A DNA stretch of 64,000 nt from Tetraselmis striata (GCA_006384855.1 VCJN01002039.1:124001-188000), one strand, 5' to 3'. Positions 25,618 through 37,689 are shown, numbered from the stretch's first letter. The notes: generated from the sequence alone by a model not told the origin. A program made the numbers and translations.

Positions 25618-27653
25618 TCAGGAGCTGGGGGATGAGGAAGCGGTGCGATTGCGGCGCAGCGTGCGGTCAGGGTGCACCACACAGAAGCCTGGCAGCATCT
25701 GCGGTGTCCAGCGGCTTCGGAAGTCGCTCAGGCCGAGCTGGCCTAGCTCACCGCGGCCCCATAGGAACAGCCGGCCTGCTGAGTCCACGGCGCCACTGTG
25801 GTCGTTGCCGCTCGACACACTGACGATGGAACGCCCGGTCAGTGCGCGGACGGTGTCAAACTTGTCGCGTGGCAGCGTGTCGCCGAGTCCCAGCTGCCCG
25901 TACACGTTGGCACCCGCAGTCTTGACCACCAGCCGTCCGTTCATGGCCACCAGGGCGAGCGTGTGTGCGCTGCCCGCGGTGACTTGCACCACACGGCAGC
26001 TGCAGGACCGCTGCCGGCCGCCAACGCGGTCGACACTCTCACCCAGCGCTGCCTTGGTGGGCACCCAGCGGTTGTTAGAGTCCCCAAGGCCGAGGCATCC
26101 GCTCTTGTTGCGGCCAAACATGAGCAGCGCGCCGCCCACAGTGAGCGCCATGCTGTGGTTGCTGCCCGATGCAATGGCTGTCACACGGCTGGGGGGCTTG
26201 AGGTGCTCTGGGTCCAGGTCGGCCACCTTCTCTGGTTCAGGGCTTGCCACAGGTAGTCCCTCAGCCACGTCAGCGGCGGCCTTCATGCGCTTGTGGCCCA
26301 GCTGGCCATACTGGCCGTTTCCCCAGGTGAAGAGGCTGCCGTCACTGGCAAGTGCCATGCTGTGCGCAGCGCCCGCGGCAGCACTCACGATGCGGCAGCC
26401 CACCAGTGTGTCCACACGCTGCAGGGGTCCCTCGTCGTGGAAGGTGCCGTGCCCCAGCTGCCCATGACGGCCTCGTCCGCACGTCCACAGGTGGCCATAC
26501 TCACTGATGGCAAGTGTGTGGTTGGTGCCGGCAGTCACACTCACAATGCGCGTGCGTGACAGCGCAAGCACCTGTGTCGGCAGGTTGACCTCAATGGGCG
26601 TCCAGCCGCCGTGGCCCAGCTCCCCACTGCTGGCGAGGCCCCAGGTGAAGAGCTCTCCTCGGCGAGAGATGGAGCCGGTGTGGCTGGCGCCGCACGCCAC
26701 CACCGCCGGCATCACCGGATCGCCAGAGTCTGTGGACAGCTCCAGCTTGTTCGGCCGGCCCAAGCTGTCGTAGTTACCTAAGCCCAGCTGGCCATGGAAG
26801 CCGCGCCCAAAGGTGTACAGCGAGTGCTCCAGGTCAGCGCCAGTCGCGGGGTCGCGGCGCGACTCCCCCTCGATGAGGAGCGCCGCGCTGTGGTAGGCAC
26901 CAAACGCGAGCGCAGTGCCTTGCGCAGCTGCTTGGCTCTGGCAGTTGACGAAGTGCAGCAGAAGCACGTTGCTCTCCTTGGCTTTTCTCTCCGGGCGCAG
27001 CCCCCGCGCGCGCGGAATGTCCTTCAGCTTGCCCTTGGCGATCGCTTCCGTGATGCCCGTCTTGAGAAAATAGGTGCAGGTAAGTTCCAGCGAGGCCATG
27101 TCTGCCGCGCCCAGCGGCTTCACCACCATCTCCATCACCTGGGAGGGACGGAGACGACGCACAACATGTCAGTGGATGTAAAGATGGCACGGAGACCAGT
27201 GACCTTTCTTGAGGGCAGAAGAATATTTAATGAGTACCGTACACCGGGGCCCAGTTACACACACGGTCTGCCGGGGGGGGGGGGGGGGGGGGGAGTCGCA
27301 CGAACCTCGCTTGGCAGCATGGCAAGGTAGCCAGTAAGCTGGGCCTTGCGCGCCTGCGCCGCGGTGGCAGAGCGCAGACGGTGCGAGCGGCCCATGCGGC
27401 TGCCCCCAGCCACGGCGGTCCCCATTTTGCCAGTCCCGGCGCAGTGTAGCTTCCGCGAGGGGTAGCGCCCCCCTGCGCCATACGAGGTAGGCGGACCCGC
27501 GCGCGAGATCGCGGCGGGCCCCTGGTCTAGTCTCATTGGTGAGCTGGCCTCCGAGCCGCCGCCGCCACCCTTGGACGTCGACGTCTTGGCGCTCGCTCGG
27601 CGAAAGACGCTCGGCGTGCGCAGCATCCCGGAGCTGGGCGACTGCTCCTCCAT
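25618..27653 (-). CDS. F-box-like and RCC1-repeat protein
   Basis: Predicted beta-propeller protein, perhaps a ubiquitin-ligase substrate adaptor or Ran/chromatin-type RCC1 relative. Two exons, 27653-27306 and 27138-25618 (stop), phase 0 at the join, 622 residues. Exon 1 encodes a low-complexity Ser/Gly-rich N-terminus ending LTGYLAMLPSE. Exon 2 opens VMEMVVKPLGAADMASLELTCTYF; together they form an F-box-like motif (LPSEV..V..L...D...LE.TC..F) split by the intron. From residue ~200 on come about six to seven RCC1 repeats, seen as LYTFGRGFHGQLGLG, LFTWGLASSGELGHG, LWTCGRGRHGQLGHG, LFTWGNGQYGQLGH, LMFGRNKSGCLGLG, VYGQLGLG and LFLWGRGELGQLGL. No frame break. Plant RCC1-family proteins with an N-terminal F-box-like segment exist, which supports the call. 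The 3' TGTAA motif is at 25248-25252. Confidence 0.88.
27278..27293 (+). repeat. Poly-G tract in RCC1-gene intron
   Basis: G run (C on the coding strand) close to the donor end of the single intron of the RCC1-repeat gene. Confidence 0.85.
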
Positions 27654-29159
27654 TCTACCGACTGTGAGTCGTCGAAGCCGAGTGACCAACGATGGCTCTC
27701 GACGCTTAACCCTTCGCCTGCACCCAGACCGGCAATAAATGCGACAGCTCAGTCAGCGGCCGACGTCTCGTGCTGCTTATCCTCGCATGCCGCCCACCCG
27801 TCCCCAGGCGACAAAATATCAACCGGCCCCGTCATGCTCCGACCGGTCGGGAGCGGTTTGAATATCGTTTCCGCCCAGACAGGAGCAGCCGTCGGTTGGC
27901 CGGCTCGAGGGGCGCGAGCGCCAACAGGCTGCAAAGTAGAAGCGACGAGTGCCCGCCTGTGGGGCTAAGTGGTAGCCTGTGGGGCGGCCTGAAGGGGTCG
28001 AAGGGGAGCCGGCGCGAGGGCAGGGCTGACCGGTAGCTCAACGCTCGGCGGCACAACGCGTGCAAGTCGTCGCGGGGGCAGCCGGGCGCGGAGCAGTCAA
28101 AGGGCAGCGGCGCAGCTGTAGCGCTGATCCCGGGGGGTCAAGCCAGGCACTGCCGGGTCCAGTCAGCGCACCGGGCGGGTAGGCGAACGTCGGACGGTCC
28201 GGTGTGAAGGAGCGATAAAGGGCAGTCCCGGGGGTAATCCCGTTTGACTCGCCTCGTTGCGGCCGACCAAGTCACGCGAGAGGGGGGACGATGGGGCTGG
28301 GGGGGATTCCGCCAAGCGCGGACGCGCGCGGGAGCTCAAAAGGGTCAAACACCGCGATGATGTCGGGGCTTACTAGGGCCTCGTAGCCCGGCACCGACCT
28401 TATCCGAAAGAAGCAGCACCCGCGGAATGGCTCCACTAAAACCCGCCCGTCCGCCCTCGCTGCGCTGATAAGGCCAGGCTTGGCGAGTGGTCAAGATGTA
28501 TGGCTCAGTCGTCGAGAAGTGACGGTGCCTGACGCGAGCTCAACCGCCAATCTGGTTTCGATTCCGCGTACAGTGTGAGAGGCCATCCGCCGACACAACA
28601 AGACGGCGACTATTCCGATAGCACGCACGACGCCCCGTACCAGTACGTCCGCTAATTCCGACTGCTGTGCTACCAGCAGGAATCCGAACGCAATACGCGG
28701 CCGCACCTGGTATGGCCCGGCTAGAAGATCGAAACTTGTCTGTGGTTGCGCGGTGGTGGGTAGCCCCTGGTGCTGGTAGATATAGACACAGGCAGGTATC
28801 CGCAGTCGCCGGAAGAGAGCGTGCGACCGCGATGTGGTCGCTTGCTGCGTCGGCGCTTGCTCACAGTCTATGCTGCAGTCGTTAGGTCAGGACGAAGACC
28901 ACATTATCATCATCACCGATGTGATGCGAGGCGGCGGTACGGGTACAGGAGTCGCTATCTGTATAGCAGGCTTTTTCCTTCCGCAGTACTTTCCGTGCGG
29001 TCTCTGGAAACTATCCGCCTATATTCTACTATATGTGATACATATGCATTGAAGTCCCATACTCTAGATAGATAGATAGATAGCGTTAGGCCATGATAGC
29101 ATGTCGTGCTCCCATCACCGCGCAATTTCTGTAGTGGACGTTTCCCTATTGCCTTTTCG
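27654..29159. other. Upstream of RCC1-repeat gene; no further gene seen
   Basis: GC-rich to about 28700, then AT-richer. Contains the RCC1-gene promoter by position. Short frames on both strands have no family resemblance. A GATA microsatellite lies at 29066-29083. Confidence 0.4.
29066..29083 (+). repeat. GATA microsatellite
   Basis: About four tandem TAGA/GATA units. Confidence 0.85.
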
Positions 29160-29880
29160 GGTGGTTTCCTGATAACCTTTTGCAGCTAGCCCATGTAACT
29201 GTATAGCATCATGTCGTGGTCATTGTACTTTCTGATCCCTGCGGCGCGGTCCCCTTGTAATATTTGGGATTACTTTCTTGGCAGCATGCACGCGGGGACT
29301 CCCTTTCAGGTCCATATATTGCTGGAACTTTCTGCGAAAATTCTGAAACCTCCGAGGTTCATTTTAATGTTATTAATGTCGGGGTATGGTCCTGCGCAGT
29401 CCGCTAACAGGGTATGTGCTTCCGGACAATTTGCTCCTGATGGAACGAACGTCTAGATAACTCCGCGCCATCCCTTTTTTGCCGAGATTCCCATAATCCG
29501 AAATAAATATATTTTTCAGATAATGCTGACAGATGCTTCAGCTGCGCCACGATTTGACCAAGCACGTTCCGGTGGCTAAATCCCCGTTATTCGATCTCGA
29601 ATTTGTTTCCCCCGGCGCCCCTGCGCAGTTTCATAATAGTAGATTTTATGTCATATGTGCCTGGTGGCACACACCGCAATTTCCCGGCTATGTTCGTCCC
29701 GGCGGTGGATCTGCAATTGACATTTATTGCAACGTGCTAGCGCGCATGCTGCTCTCCACCGCTCATACTCATTTGTTCTTAGGGCATCTCTACCTATAAT
29801 AGGGAACACATATAGAGTAATTACAACTCAAGCTTCCGGCCATCCTGTGTCGTCTCCAAGCCCCGTCTCCTTCCATCACG
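29160..29880 (+). repeat. Terminal-repeat family T, left copy
   Basis: Blocks TTTTGCAGCTAGCCCATGTAACT..TGTACTTTCTGA (29180 on), TTGCAACGTGCTAG (29727 on) and GGGAACACA...GTAATTAC..CTCAAG...CGGCCATCCT (29802 on) recur in the same order at 42010-42300, and the second half recurs inverted at 33350-33485. It therefore forms a long-range inverted repeat with 33115-33485 around the gag-like ORF. Confidence 0.65.
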
Positions 29881-30192
29881 TGATCAACGGTTGTGTTATT
29901 TTCCGGGTAACCACGGGTGGTCCATATCGCAAGTACGAGCAACTATGATACTTGGCAGTATCTCGTTTATTAATGCAGCTCTCGCCCCACCCCCGTGTAA
30001 AAGGTATTCTTGTACGTCAATAGTGTGCACCGGGGCCGCGCAATTACGGTCGCCGTGCTACGTCTTGGCTCCACCAACTTCTCACTTTCCAGCCGGCCCT
30101 TAACACCGGGAGAAGTACTGCGTATGTACTAAATCCGGGCGAGCCGGCGCGGCTACTGGAACTGGTAGCGTGAACCTACCTCCTGCGAAACG

Positions 30193-33110
30193 GTGGACCG
30201 TCCGACGATAGGACGACCCACCACCAGGCCAACTGCCGGCCTGCGCCCACAGTGGCGTGATGAGCAGGCCCTCCAGGAGGACACCACCACAGCCAGCATG
30301 GACACAGACATATCTGAGGAGCAACAGGACGCCGGGGCCGGCACCTTTCTGGCTGCGCTACGAGGCGGCAGAGTGCAACAGCCAGCGATCCGCACGGTCG
30401 TAACTGCAAAAAAAATCGCAGGCACCCAACTCCCACCAGCAACCCGCCGCCACATACGCGTGCTGCAACGCCCATCCCACCTACTTGTCACCGGCCTCCC
30501 AGCCGGCACGGACGATGCCCCCCATGTGGCCCTACTGTTCGGCGATCCGGTGGCCCAACACCAAGCAAGCTATGGACAAGGAGTCGCGCGGCCGGACTGT
30601 GACGAACCTGATCCACACCCTCAGCCCCAAAATCGGAGTTCAAATACTACCAGCAGACGTCAGAGTGGTGACTCGCCGTCCCCCCAAACCCATCGCCGCC
30701 AACCCCGCGGCACCGAGCGGCATTAGGCTCCCCACCACCACCGGGTCCGTCATCCTACGACTGGCCCGCAGAGAAACGGCCGTGAGCGTTATACATACCC
30801 AATGGACAGAAGAGGGCACCGCGATCCTCGACCGCCAGGGCCGCCGCTGCTCCACCCGCCTGCTCGGAGCTCCACACCTCGACGACATCGAGAGGCCAGT
30901 ACACCGGGTGTGGCTTCGCTCCCCCGCGTTCAGAGGCATCACGGAGGCCGACATGTGGCTGCGCCTGGCGGAGGGCCTCCTTCCAGCGTACGACCAACCC
31001 CAGCCGAGCGAAGCGACGACAGACCAACCGGCGGCGACACCAGCAGACGTCCTGGCACTCGCTGGAGTGCGAGCCTGGGCCGAGTACGAGGCCAACACAG
31101 ACGCGGACGACGCCATCATCTGCCCCCCGACCCGCACACTCATGGCCCTCCTAGAGGTCCGAGAGGTATGGAAAGCCCGCCGCTCAGCCGACTCGGTGCG
31201 CCTCGACCTCCTCGATCCTGAAGCGGCGCGCCTACTCCAGGACGTGTGCCGCGACGAAGTACCGGCGCTGCCGTTTGGCGACCAGTCGCAGGGCCGAGTG
31301 GTGATCCAAGTCATAGTAGAGCACAGCGAGGACCGCGAGGACCAGCCAACCACCCCACTCCCATGAGTACTGCCCCCGGCGCTATCCAAACTGTTCTTCC
31401 GATGCGCACTAACCGCCGGAGCGGTCTGCACCGGCCCCCTGGCCAACCTGGAGCTGCCGGCGGTGGAGCAGCTGGCGGAGGCCATCGCAGCTACCATCAG
31501 CCAGCGCACCAACACACCCCCGGAGCTGCAACACGCGCAGTGGCTGACGAACACCATGACGGCTGCCGGCGTCGAGACGTACCTCCACCACACCGAACCG
31601 ACACTGCTGCGCGTGGGAGACGACAACCTCCGCGCCATTTCCCTCGGCAAAGAAGACGAGGAGTTCGCGGACACCCTGCGCCTTGCAGTCGCCCTCACCT
31701 CCCCTGTCGCGCTCTTGCGGGCGATACGCCTCCGCACCATCGTCATCTACCTCACAGAGTCCGAGTTTGACCCCTCGGACATGCTCATCCACCCCTTCAG
31801 CCATACGATCCGGGAGGCGGGAGAATTGGGAGGCAACACTGGTCACAACCAGATCCGACGCGCAGCTATAGGCCTGTGAAAGAAGGCTCGGAAGACCGCC
31901 ACAGCGTCCCTCGCCCTGCGAGCCACCGGACGCGCAATTTACACCCTCACCATGCAGCTGACCGTCCACCACCACAGCATCATCGGTGGAACCCGCAGCA
32001 CCGACAGAACAGCCCAGTGGCACAAGACCGTGTCGACAGCGTGCGGGAAGATCAAGGCCGCGCGAGCCCCGGCACCAACCGCGAGGCGCCCGGTCGACAC
32101 ATCGCCAGCCCCACCACCGGCAAACCTACTCCAACTGCCACTTCCAACGACCCCAGCAACCCAGACCGCACCCCATGTCCGCGACGCTCCCCCCCCCCCC
32201 CCCCCCCCCAGGTTTTGAGCTCGTACCACCGAGGCGCGGAGCGGTCGCAGACGCAGTAGTGGTAGCCATCGACCAGCGCGGAGCAGCAACAGAGCGCGCC
32301 CCCGGAGCAGCCCATCCATCCCCTGCACCTACAGCCACAGCCCCAGCGGCAACTGCCATGCATGGAGCTCAGGCGGACGACGAGGAAGAGCTCGAACTAA
32401 ACTACGAGGAGAACGACAACGCCATGAAGGTGGACACCACCCATGGCGAGGCGGCAGAGACACCAGGTCCGGCAGACACATCCCTCGATTCCCCCCAGCG
32501 CTCAACAGTGCACCGCACATTCCGGGAGGGCACACCCAATGGCACCACAAAGAGACTGGCAGAACTACACCACCTCACCACCGCAACCACAGAGTTGCTC
32601 GCCTAGTCCTCTCCTGCCAGCAAACCCGCAATAGCCGCCAACCTGGCCAGCCTCACAGCGGAGTCCCACCAACTGAGCAAACCACAGCGCATCTCAATCC
32701 AACTGGAACGTCACCCCAGCCAGCCCACCCCAGCATGCAAAGGCAAGACAGCCACAACTGCCAAGATCAAGAAGAAGCAGCCAAGGGGCCGCAGCCGCTC
32801 GGACGGCGCCACCCGCAACCGCATCAGGAGCAAGTGACGCCTCTCCGGCACCCGCAGCTCCGACGGCGAATGGATAACAGACGATGATGCATGCCACCCG
32901 TCCAACAGCTCGCACCAGTAAGCTGCTGAGCGAGCCACTGCAGCAACAACCAAGCCCGCTGACTCAAGACCACCGCCCACCCGGTGCAGCTCATACACCA
33001 CCCACACCCGGAGACTCAACCACACACACGGAACACACACCGCCGATTCCCACAGCCACCACAGACAACACCTACCCAACTCCATATCGGAGGGCACCGC
33101 AGCCCCCATC
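30193..33110 (+). pseudogene. Decayed gag/ORF1-like gene of a retroelement
   Basis: A long proline- and arginine-rich coding run bounded by inverted copies of repeat family T. It starts in the frame of 30193 (VQQPAIRTVVTAKKIAG..LPPATRRHIRVLQRPSHLL) and moves to the next frame between about 30490 and 30560. It then runs on through VLALAGVRAWAEYEANTDADDAII and LLRVGDDNLRAISLGKEDEEFADTLRL, crossing in-frame TGA codons at 31364 and 31877. After a poly-C run at 32190-32209 it changes frame again and ends in a basic/acidic tail (KIKKKQPRGRSR..SSDGEWITDDD). No zinc knuckle, reverse transcriptase or protease motif was seen. The C-terminal part has a homologue at 42700-43670 on the other strand, so the reading is that of a real repeated protein. 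The gag label rests on position and composition only. Confidence 0.55.
32190..32209 (+). repeat. Poly-C tract in gag-like ORF
   Basis: C run inside the decayed ORF; the reading frame differs on its two sides. Confidence 0.85.
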
Positions 33111-33114
33111 AATC

Positions 33115-33485
33115 ATACTAGCCGGCTCAACGGTGGATAAATACTGAGCACCACATAGCTATTCCGGTCAGCCCCCTTCCCCCATCACACCTTGGTAGCT
33201 GCAGGCGGGACGCTTCGCCTGCCTAAGCTTGCCTGCTGAGCTCTGGATGGGATGGGACTGACAGGTAGGGACAGCAGGGGGGCGCCGCTGTCTTAGCTTC
33301 AGCCCGCAGGAAGGAGGAGGGGCTTGGGCACACATGAGGAAGGCTGTTAGCTTGAGTTGTAATTACACTAGTGTTCGTCCCTACCATGGTCATATTCAGC
33401 AGGTCCTAAGAACAACTAGTTTGGGCCAGTGGAGCAGCAGACTAGCAGTTGTAATCAATTTCAATTTCAATTTCAATTGGGCTCC
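33115..33485 (-). repeat. Terminal-repeat family T, right (inverted) copy
   Basis: Reverse complement of 42140-42480: ACGGTGGATAAATACTGAGCA..CATAGCTATTCCGGTC..CCCTTCCCCC and CTTGAGTTGTAATTACACTAGTGTTC...AGTTGTAATCAATTTCAATTTC both match it. Its inner part also matches 29710-29880 inverted. A TTTCAA tandem stretch lies at 33458-33479. Confidence 0.7.
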
Positions 33486-34044
33486 ACCTGTCGCCATCGT
33501 TGAAAACATCTCGTCGCATGTCGCGGCGCTAACCGCTCCGTCGCGCTAGCTGTGGCGGCCCGCCGGCCTCGCCCGCATGAGCTCTTGCGGTAGATCCTCA
33601 AGCGGGACAAGAGGGGGGAAGGCGGGCACCAACCGCCCCCCCCACCCCCCCCCCCCCCCCCCACTTTTCGCGTGTCGTCGCTCCGTGGTTAGCAAGCCGG
33701 TCATGCACGCCTGCGCGCCGCTCGCCACGGCAGCGCGCCTCGTTGATATAGCCGCCCGTCCCTTGGTCAGACCAGGCTAGCCGCAAGCTTACTTATCCTC
33801 ATGCCTAGCCGCGACTCCCTCATGGCACTCCGGCTCCTGTCTCTTGGCCCCTTAGTCGCTGCCGGGCCCGGCCTCTCTGCCCCCGAACGCCCGCCCCGCC
33901 TTAACGTGCCGGGCTCGCGTCTCCTCGCTGCTAACCGTCCTCGCCCTTTCTCACGGGACGGCTGAGGCTTCCCGAGATGTTCCGACCGGGTCGGCCGCAG
34001 AGCGCCGCCGAACACTCCGTAGTACTAAACCATGATGCTCGGAT
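33486..34044. other. Spacer with long poly-C tract
   Basis: No supported gene. Contains C-rich runs at 33635-33662. Frames here are short or low-complexity. Confidence 0.4.
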
Positions 34045-34570
34045 TCAAAGGTGGAACACATACGGGTGGGGGCGGGAGTACGGCGCCGAATCTTCATGTC
34101 GGATCTGCAGGTCGGCCGGAGGTCGTACCGAAGTACGAGAACACGATTTTATTTCAAACACCCCTCGCGAGTAGGCTGCCCCCGTCCGGGTAACACACAC
34201 CCCTTCCCACCTGTAGACGGATCTCGAAGAGGCTTGCGCAAAACCGAGGTCGTACATGTGTTATTTAGGAGCCCCACGTGCATATTTCTTGCCCGGCGCC
34301 GCCAGCATGCGCTACCGGGACTACAAGTATTATTTGTAAAGCTGCCCCCTATGGCGCTCCCCGGCCGTCGCAGGATTCGAGGACCCGCCACAACCGGCCA
34401 CACCCCCCCCCCCCCCCCCCCCGCTCAGCGCCATGCCGCACCCAGGCGGGCACGGGTCTTACGGGTTACTAGCGCCCACCACGTGGAGGTGGGGGCGGTG
34501 GTGCCTTCAGGTTTGCAGCACCCGTAATCCTCCGCTCTAGAGCTTTGGTGGGCCGCTGCCTGGCGGCGGG
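34045..34570 (-). repeat. Dispersed repeat family R2, copy 1
   Basis: Read on the minus strand it gives CTRTGAAYSRGVFEIKSCSRTSVRP-like text that recurs on the plus strand at about 44060 and 46240, with nucleotide blocks (CTCGCGAG, GTAGGCTGCC) shared as well. The flanking arm (34260-34570) matches the outer arms at 43725-44010 and 45915-46170 and the inverted arm at 44355-44665. It contains a poly-C run at 34405-34422. Best read as a non-coding mobile repeat whose apparent peptide is conserved only because the DNA is. Confidence 0.7.
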
Positions 34571-35335
34571 CGCAGTGGATCTGCATATTGTTTATCTAAT
34601 GCCAAAGTTGGTTTCGTCTGACTCCCGACTTAGCTGGGGTGGTTTCTCCCCCTTTCTAGGGTCATCATACCCTGCACTCAACTCCTCCCTCTCGCCCCCT
34701 ATGCCATTGCTCCAGCCCTTAGGGCGTGATGTGGTTTTCTGCCTTACAAATCTCTACTGCTGATCTTCTTGCAAAAACACCTTGATCTTCCCAATTATAT
34801 CCCAATTTAGCCTCACTCCTTTTGGTATGTATTTTGGCATTGATGTTGCTTGCAACATTTTTCCCTATATTCCCGCCGCATGCCTTTCTGAGTGACTGTA
34901 CTTCCGGAATACACGCGGGTGCGTGGGAGAGACGCTGCAATTGTTTTACTTTGTGGGACTGGCGTGATGTCGTTGCCTTATTTCATCCTCGCCTTATAGT
35001 AGGGCGGTCATGATTGGGCGCGCAGTTTATGCGAGCGATGTAGCGCAGCTCCTTTTTGTCTGCCCAGGGTGTGATCGAGTGGAGGCATGGTGATGGTGTC
35101 CTTTCCCCATTTTCTGCGGTGGCGGCTACTCCCGCCCCCGTACAACGATATGCCCTTCGTTCGGCTGCTGTCGTGGTATCCGTTGCGCGGGTGGCTTCGC
35201 GTTGCGACATGCATGTGACCACCCGGCGTCGTCGCTGAGAGAATCTGAGAGGATCTGAGACATGGGCATGCACTGCGCCTCCGCCGTTGGCTCCTACCCC
35301 GGAGTCTTTTACCGAGTGGGACGTGCTAATCTTTT

Positions 35336-36312
35336 TTGCTGAATATTGGCATCGCCATCATCATGGGGGAGGGGGGCAGACCCGCGTCCCCTGGATATTT
35401 GCGGCATGCGGTATCGCAAGTGGCGAACGTCTTGCGTGAGTTGGCTAGAGTGTCCAATCACGCCAACCCCACTGTGTATATATGCTGCGAGCGTCGTCAA
35501 ATATTTGAGCGGCTACAAGCGTGAACCGGTGGAGGTGGGCTACGTCAATGGAGAGTGGAGCCGTGCATGTGGACTACGCAACCTTGGTGGATGAGCTGGT
35601 CCAATTCATGGACGGCCATATTTCGCGGGCCACCACTAATACGGTGATCGTCATTGTTGTTGTGCATTGCTATATTGTTTGCATCGTGTTGTATTTGTGG
35701 GGGACCGTCACCCGCGGCTGTCAAGCTACCTATCACCGTGGAATTGACACGGTTCCGTATGTGCGGCGTGGATCTGCTGCGCCGCTTGGAGTGGACGATT
35801 GTTGCTGGTCGCCTTACCGCGGATTGCCATGTTCTCTGCGGAGCCCCGCTGTGACACTAGGAGAAACATGCGCGCTCACAGAGGTGTCATGGAGTTGGAG
35901 CTGCTGCCTCCCGGCCGTGAATGCTCTGCCGTGTGCTCCGTCGATTGGGCCGATATATTGTTGCCAGGGCTTACGTCGGATGGCCCAGGGTAGATGTTTA
36001 TTTCGCCACATGATGGCTAAACCTCTTGCCGCATTTCATGCGCATGGCATGAGCAGTGTCGCCATGAACCATTTTAAGGGGCACTTGCGTGCCTCTGGAC
36101 TGTATAAAGGCCACACCTTACATGGTGTGAAATGCGGTCGGTTGCATCATGATCTTATTGTGGGAGGTGAGAGTGTTACACATGCCTCCCTTGGGGGCCA
36201 TCGTCATGTGAGAACTACGTTGGGTTATTATGTGCGCCCTGACCCCCATCGTCGTCGGGACCGGCTGCATATGAATGTGGCCTTATTAGTAGACAATGAT
36301 GAGGCTAATTGA
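35336..36312 (+). pseudogene. Decayed tyrosine recombinase (DIRS/Crypton-like)
   Basis: The 3' part (frame of 35521, stop at 36312) reads CLFRHMMAKPLAAFHAHG, MNHFKGHLRASGLYKGHTLH, GVKCGRLHHDLIVGG and RHVRTTLGYYVRPDP. This is the C-terminal catalytic half of a tyrosine recombinase: a box-II HxxR position read here as HGVK with Gly following, the small helix before G-H, and the nucleophile Tyr in GYYVRP. The upstream half is scattered over other frames (e.g. SQVANVLRELARVSN at 35420 and AVKLPITVELTRFRMCGVDLLRR at 35720), so the gene is broken by several frameshifts. The usual Arg of HxxR is Lys. No intact copy is present. Confidence 0.65.
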
Positions 36313-36359
36313 AATTGGAAAATGCTTATAACTTATTTTATGTTTAGTCTTTGATGCTA

Positions 36360-36785
36360 AGCGGGCCAGCTGTCTTACGGCTCGAGCACAAGAACCCGCA
36401 TAGGGTCAGCCGTATGGCATTACATGCACCGTGTGGGCCTATGAAGGCAAGGTCTCTCATCTAGCAGGCAAAACCCGTCTCCTTTGCATTTTCTTTTTCG
36501 ACTTTTGTAAACCCCCATCCCCGTCCCTACCCTTGCTCTAGTCCTCTCCGGCCGGGCATTCCGCGTGCATTTTAGGGTTCTATACAAATCCAACATGTCT
36601 CCCTCCTAGCGATAGCCGCTGCTTGCCATCCCAACGGGTGCAGCTAGCCCCCCCCCCCCCCCCCCCCCGCCCCACCGGACGCCCATACCCCTTCCGATCC
36701 TTCTTCACTAGCAGAGCTGCAGCGCTCCGGCTGATGAGGCAGCCGAGGCGTCCTGCCGGCAGCGTCGAAGGTTCTGAGCGCCCAA
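36360..36785 (+). repeat. Element-end repeat E, copy 1
   Basis: Downstream of the recombinase remnant. Shares an ordered series of blocks with 40316-40715: CTTACGGCTCGAGCACAAGAACCCGCA, the CTAGTCC.CTC.GGCCGGGCATTCC.CGTGC stretch, and AGCAGAGCTGCAGCGCTCCGGCTGA..GGCAGC.GAGGCGTCC.GCCGGCAGCG. Contains a poly-C run at 36649-36668. Probably the 3' untranslated part and terminus of the recombinase-bearing element. Confidence 0.7.
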
Positions 36786-37689
36786 ATTGCGTTGGTCCAG
36801 TTGTTCGAAGCCTTCCTTAAACATGGTCCGTAGCGGCAATAATGCGATATTTTTTTATTTTCCCCATGGCTTCATATGATGTCTCGCTTGTGTAGGAGTC
36901 GTGAAGCGGGTTTTGATGTAAAAAAGTGGTTGGATTGGCGTTATTGATGATGTCCGGGCAACGTTTCGTGGTGTGATCCGCGAGCTTCAGGTGGCGCCCG
37001 CCGCTTGTTTTCGCGAGCGAGTGTATTCGGTGCACGGCCCGGGCTCGCCGATACGCTGTCGAAAAATGGTGCTTGAGATGGTCCAAAAACGACGCATATA
37101 TAGTCCCCCTCGTAAGTCTTGACTTGTACGTATCTGTCCATATCGCCACGTCAGCACCGGCGGCGCCGACCGCCGAGTGGTACAGTGGCGCATTTTTATG
37201 ATATAATTAACGTAAAATATTCATCAACGGCTTGAGATGTTATAGGTGGCGGAGGGGGGCCTGCGTGTTACGCTCGTGATTCCGCTCTGCGCATGTTCGA
37301 ACCTTGCCGGGCCCCTCGGTGGAAATATAACTGAGGGGGGTAGGGGGGGCCCTATGCAAATATTTTTAAGTTTCCTACAAACCCTAGTACAGTGGCTTAA
37401 CGCGCGACCCGAATCCCGATAAAAAGGCGATGTACTCGCCCGGCGCAAGCGGTTTTTCCCCGCTTAGGGGCCCGCCAGGCGCAGCCAAATAGCAGAATAT
37501 GGGAGCGTATTGATGGCCAGCCCTATTACATACCCTGGACGATGCCCTAGCAGGTGACCATATGGATCCACCCGCTGACTCGGGGGTTGCACCCCTGCGC
37601 AGTATGGGCTGAAGCCCGGCTCTACCAAGGGCGCATTGAATGCGGACAACAGCTGTAGGTGGGCTGGTTTTGGAGCAAGCCTTAATCGC

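Noticed and set aside
28477-28570. Possible tRNA or tRNA-derived repeat (TGGCGAGTGGTCAA ... GGTTTCGATTCC)
   Set aside because: The two boxes resemble polymerase III A and B boxes, but they are too far apart, no acceptor stem pairs, and no anticodon arm could be drawn.
30640-31746. 368-residue open frame on the minus strand
   Set aside because: Antisense of the gag-like ORF; Ser/Arg-rich and featureless. The plus-strand reading is supported by a second copy at 42.7-43.7 kb.
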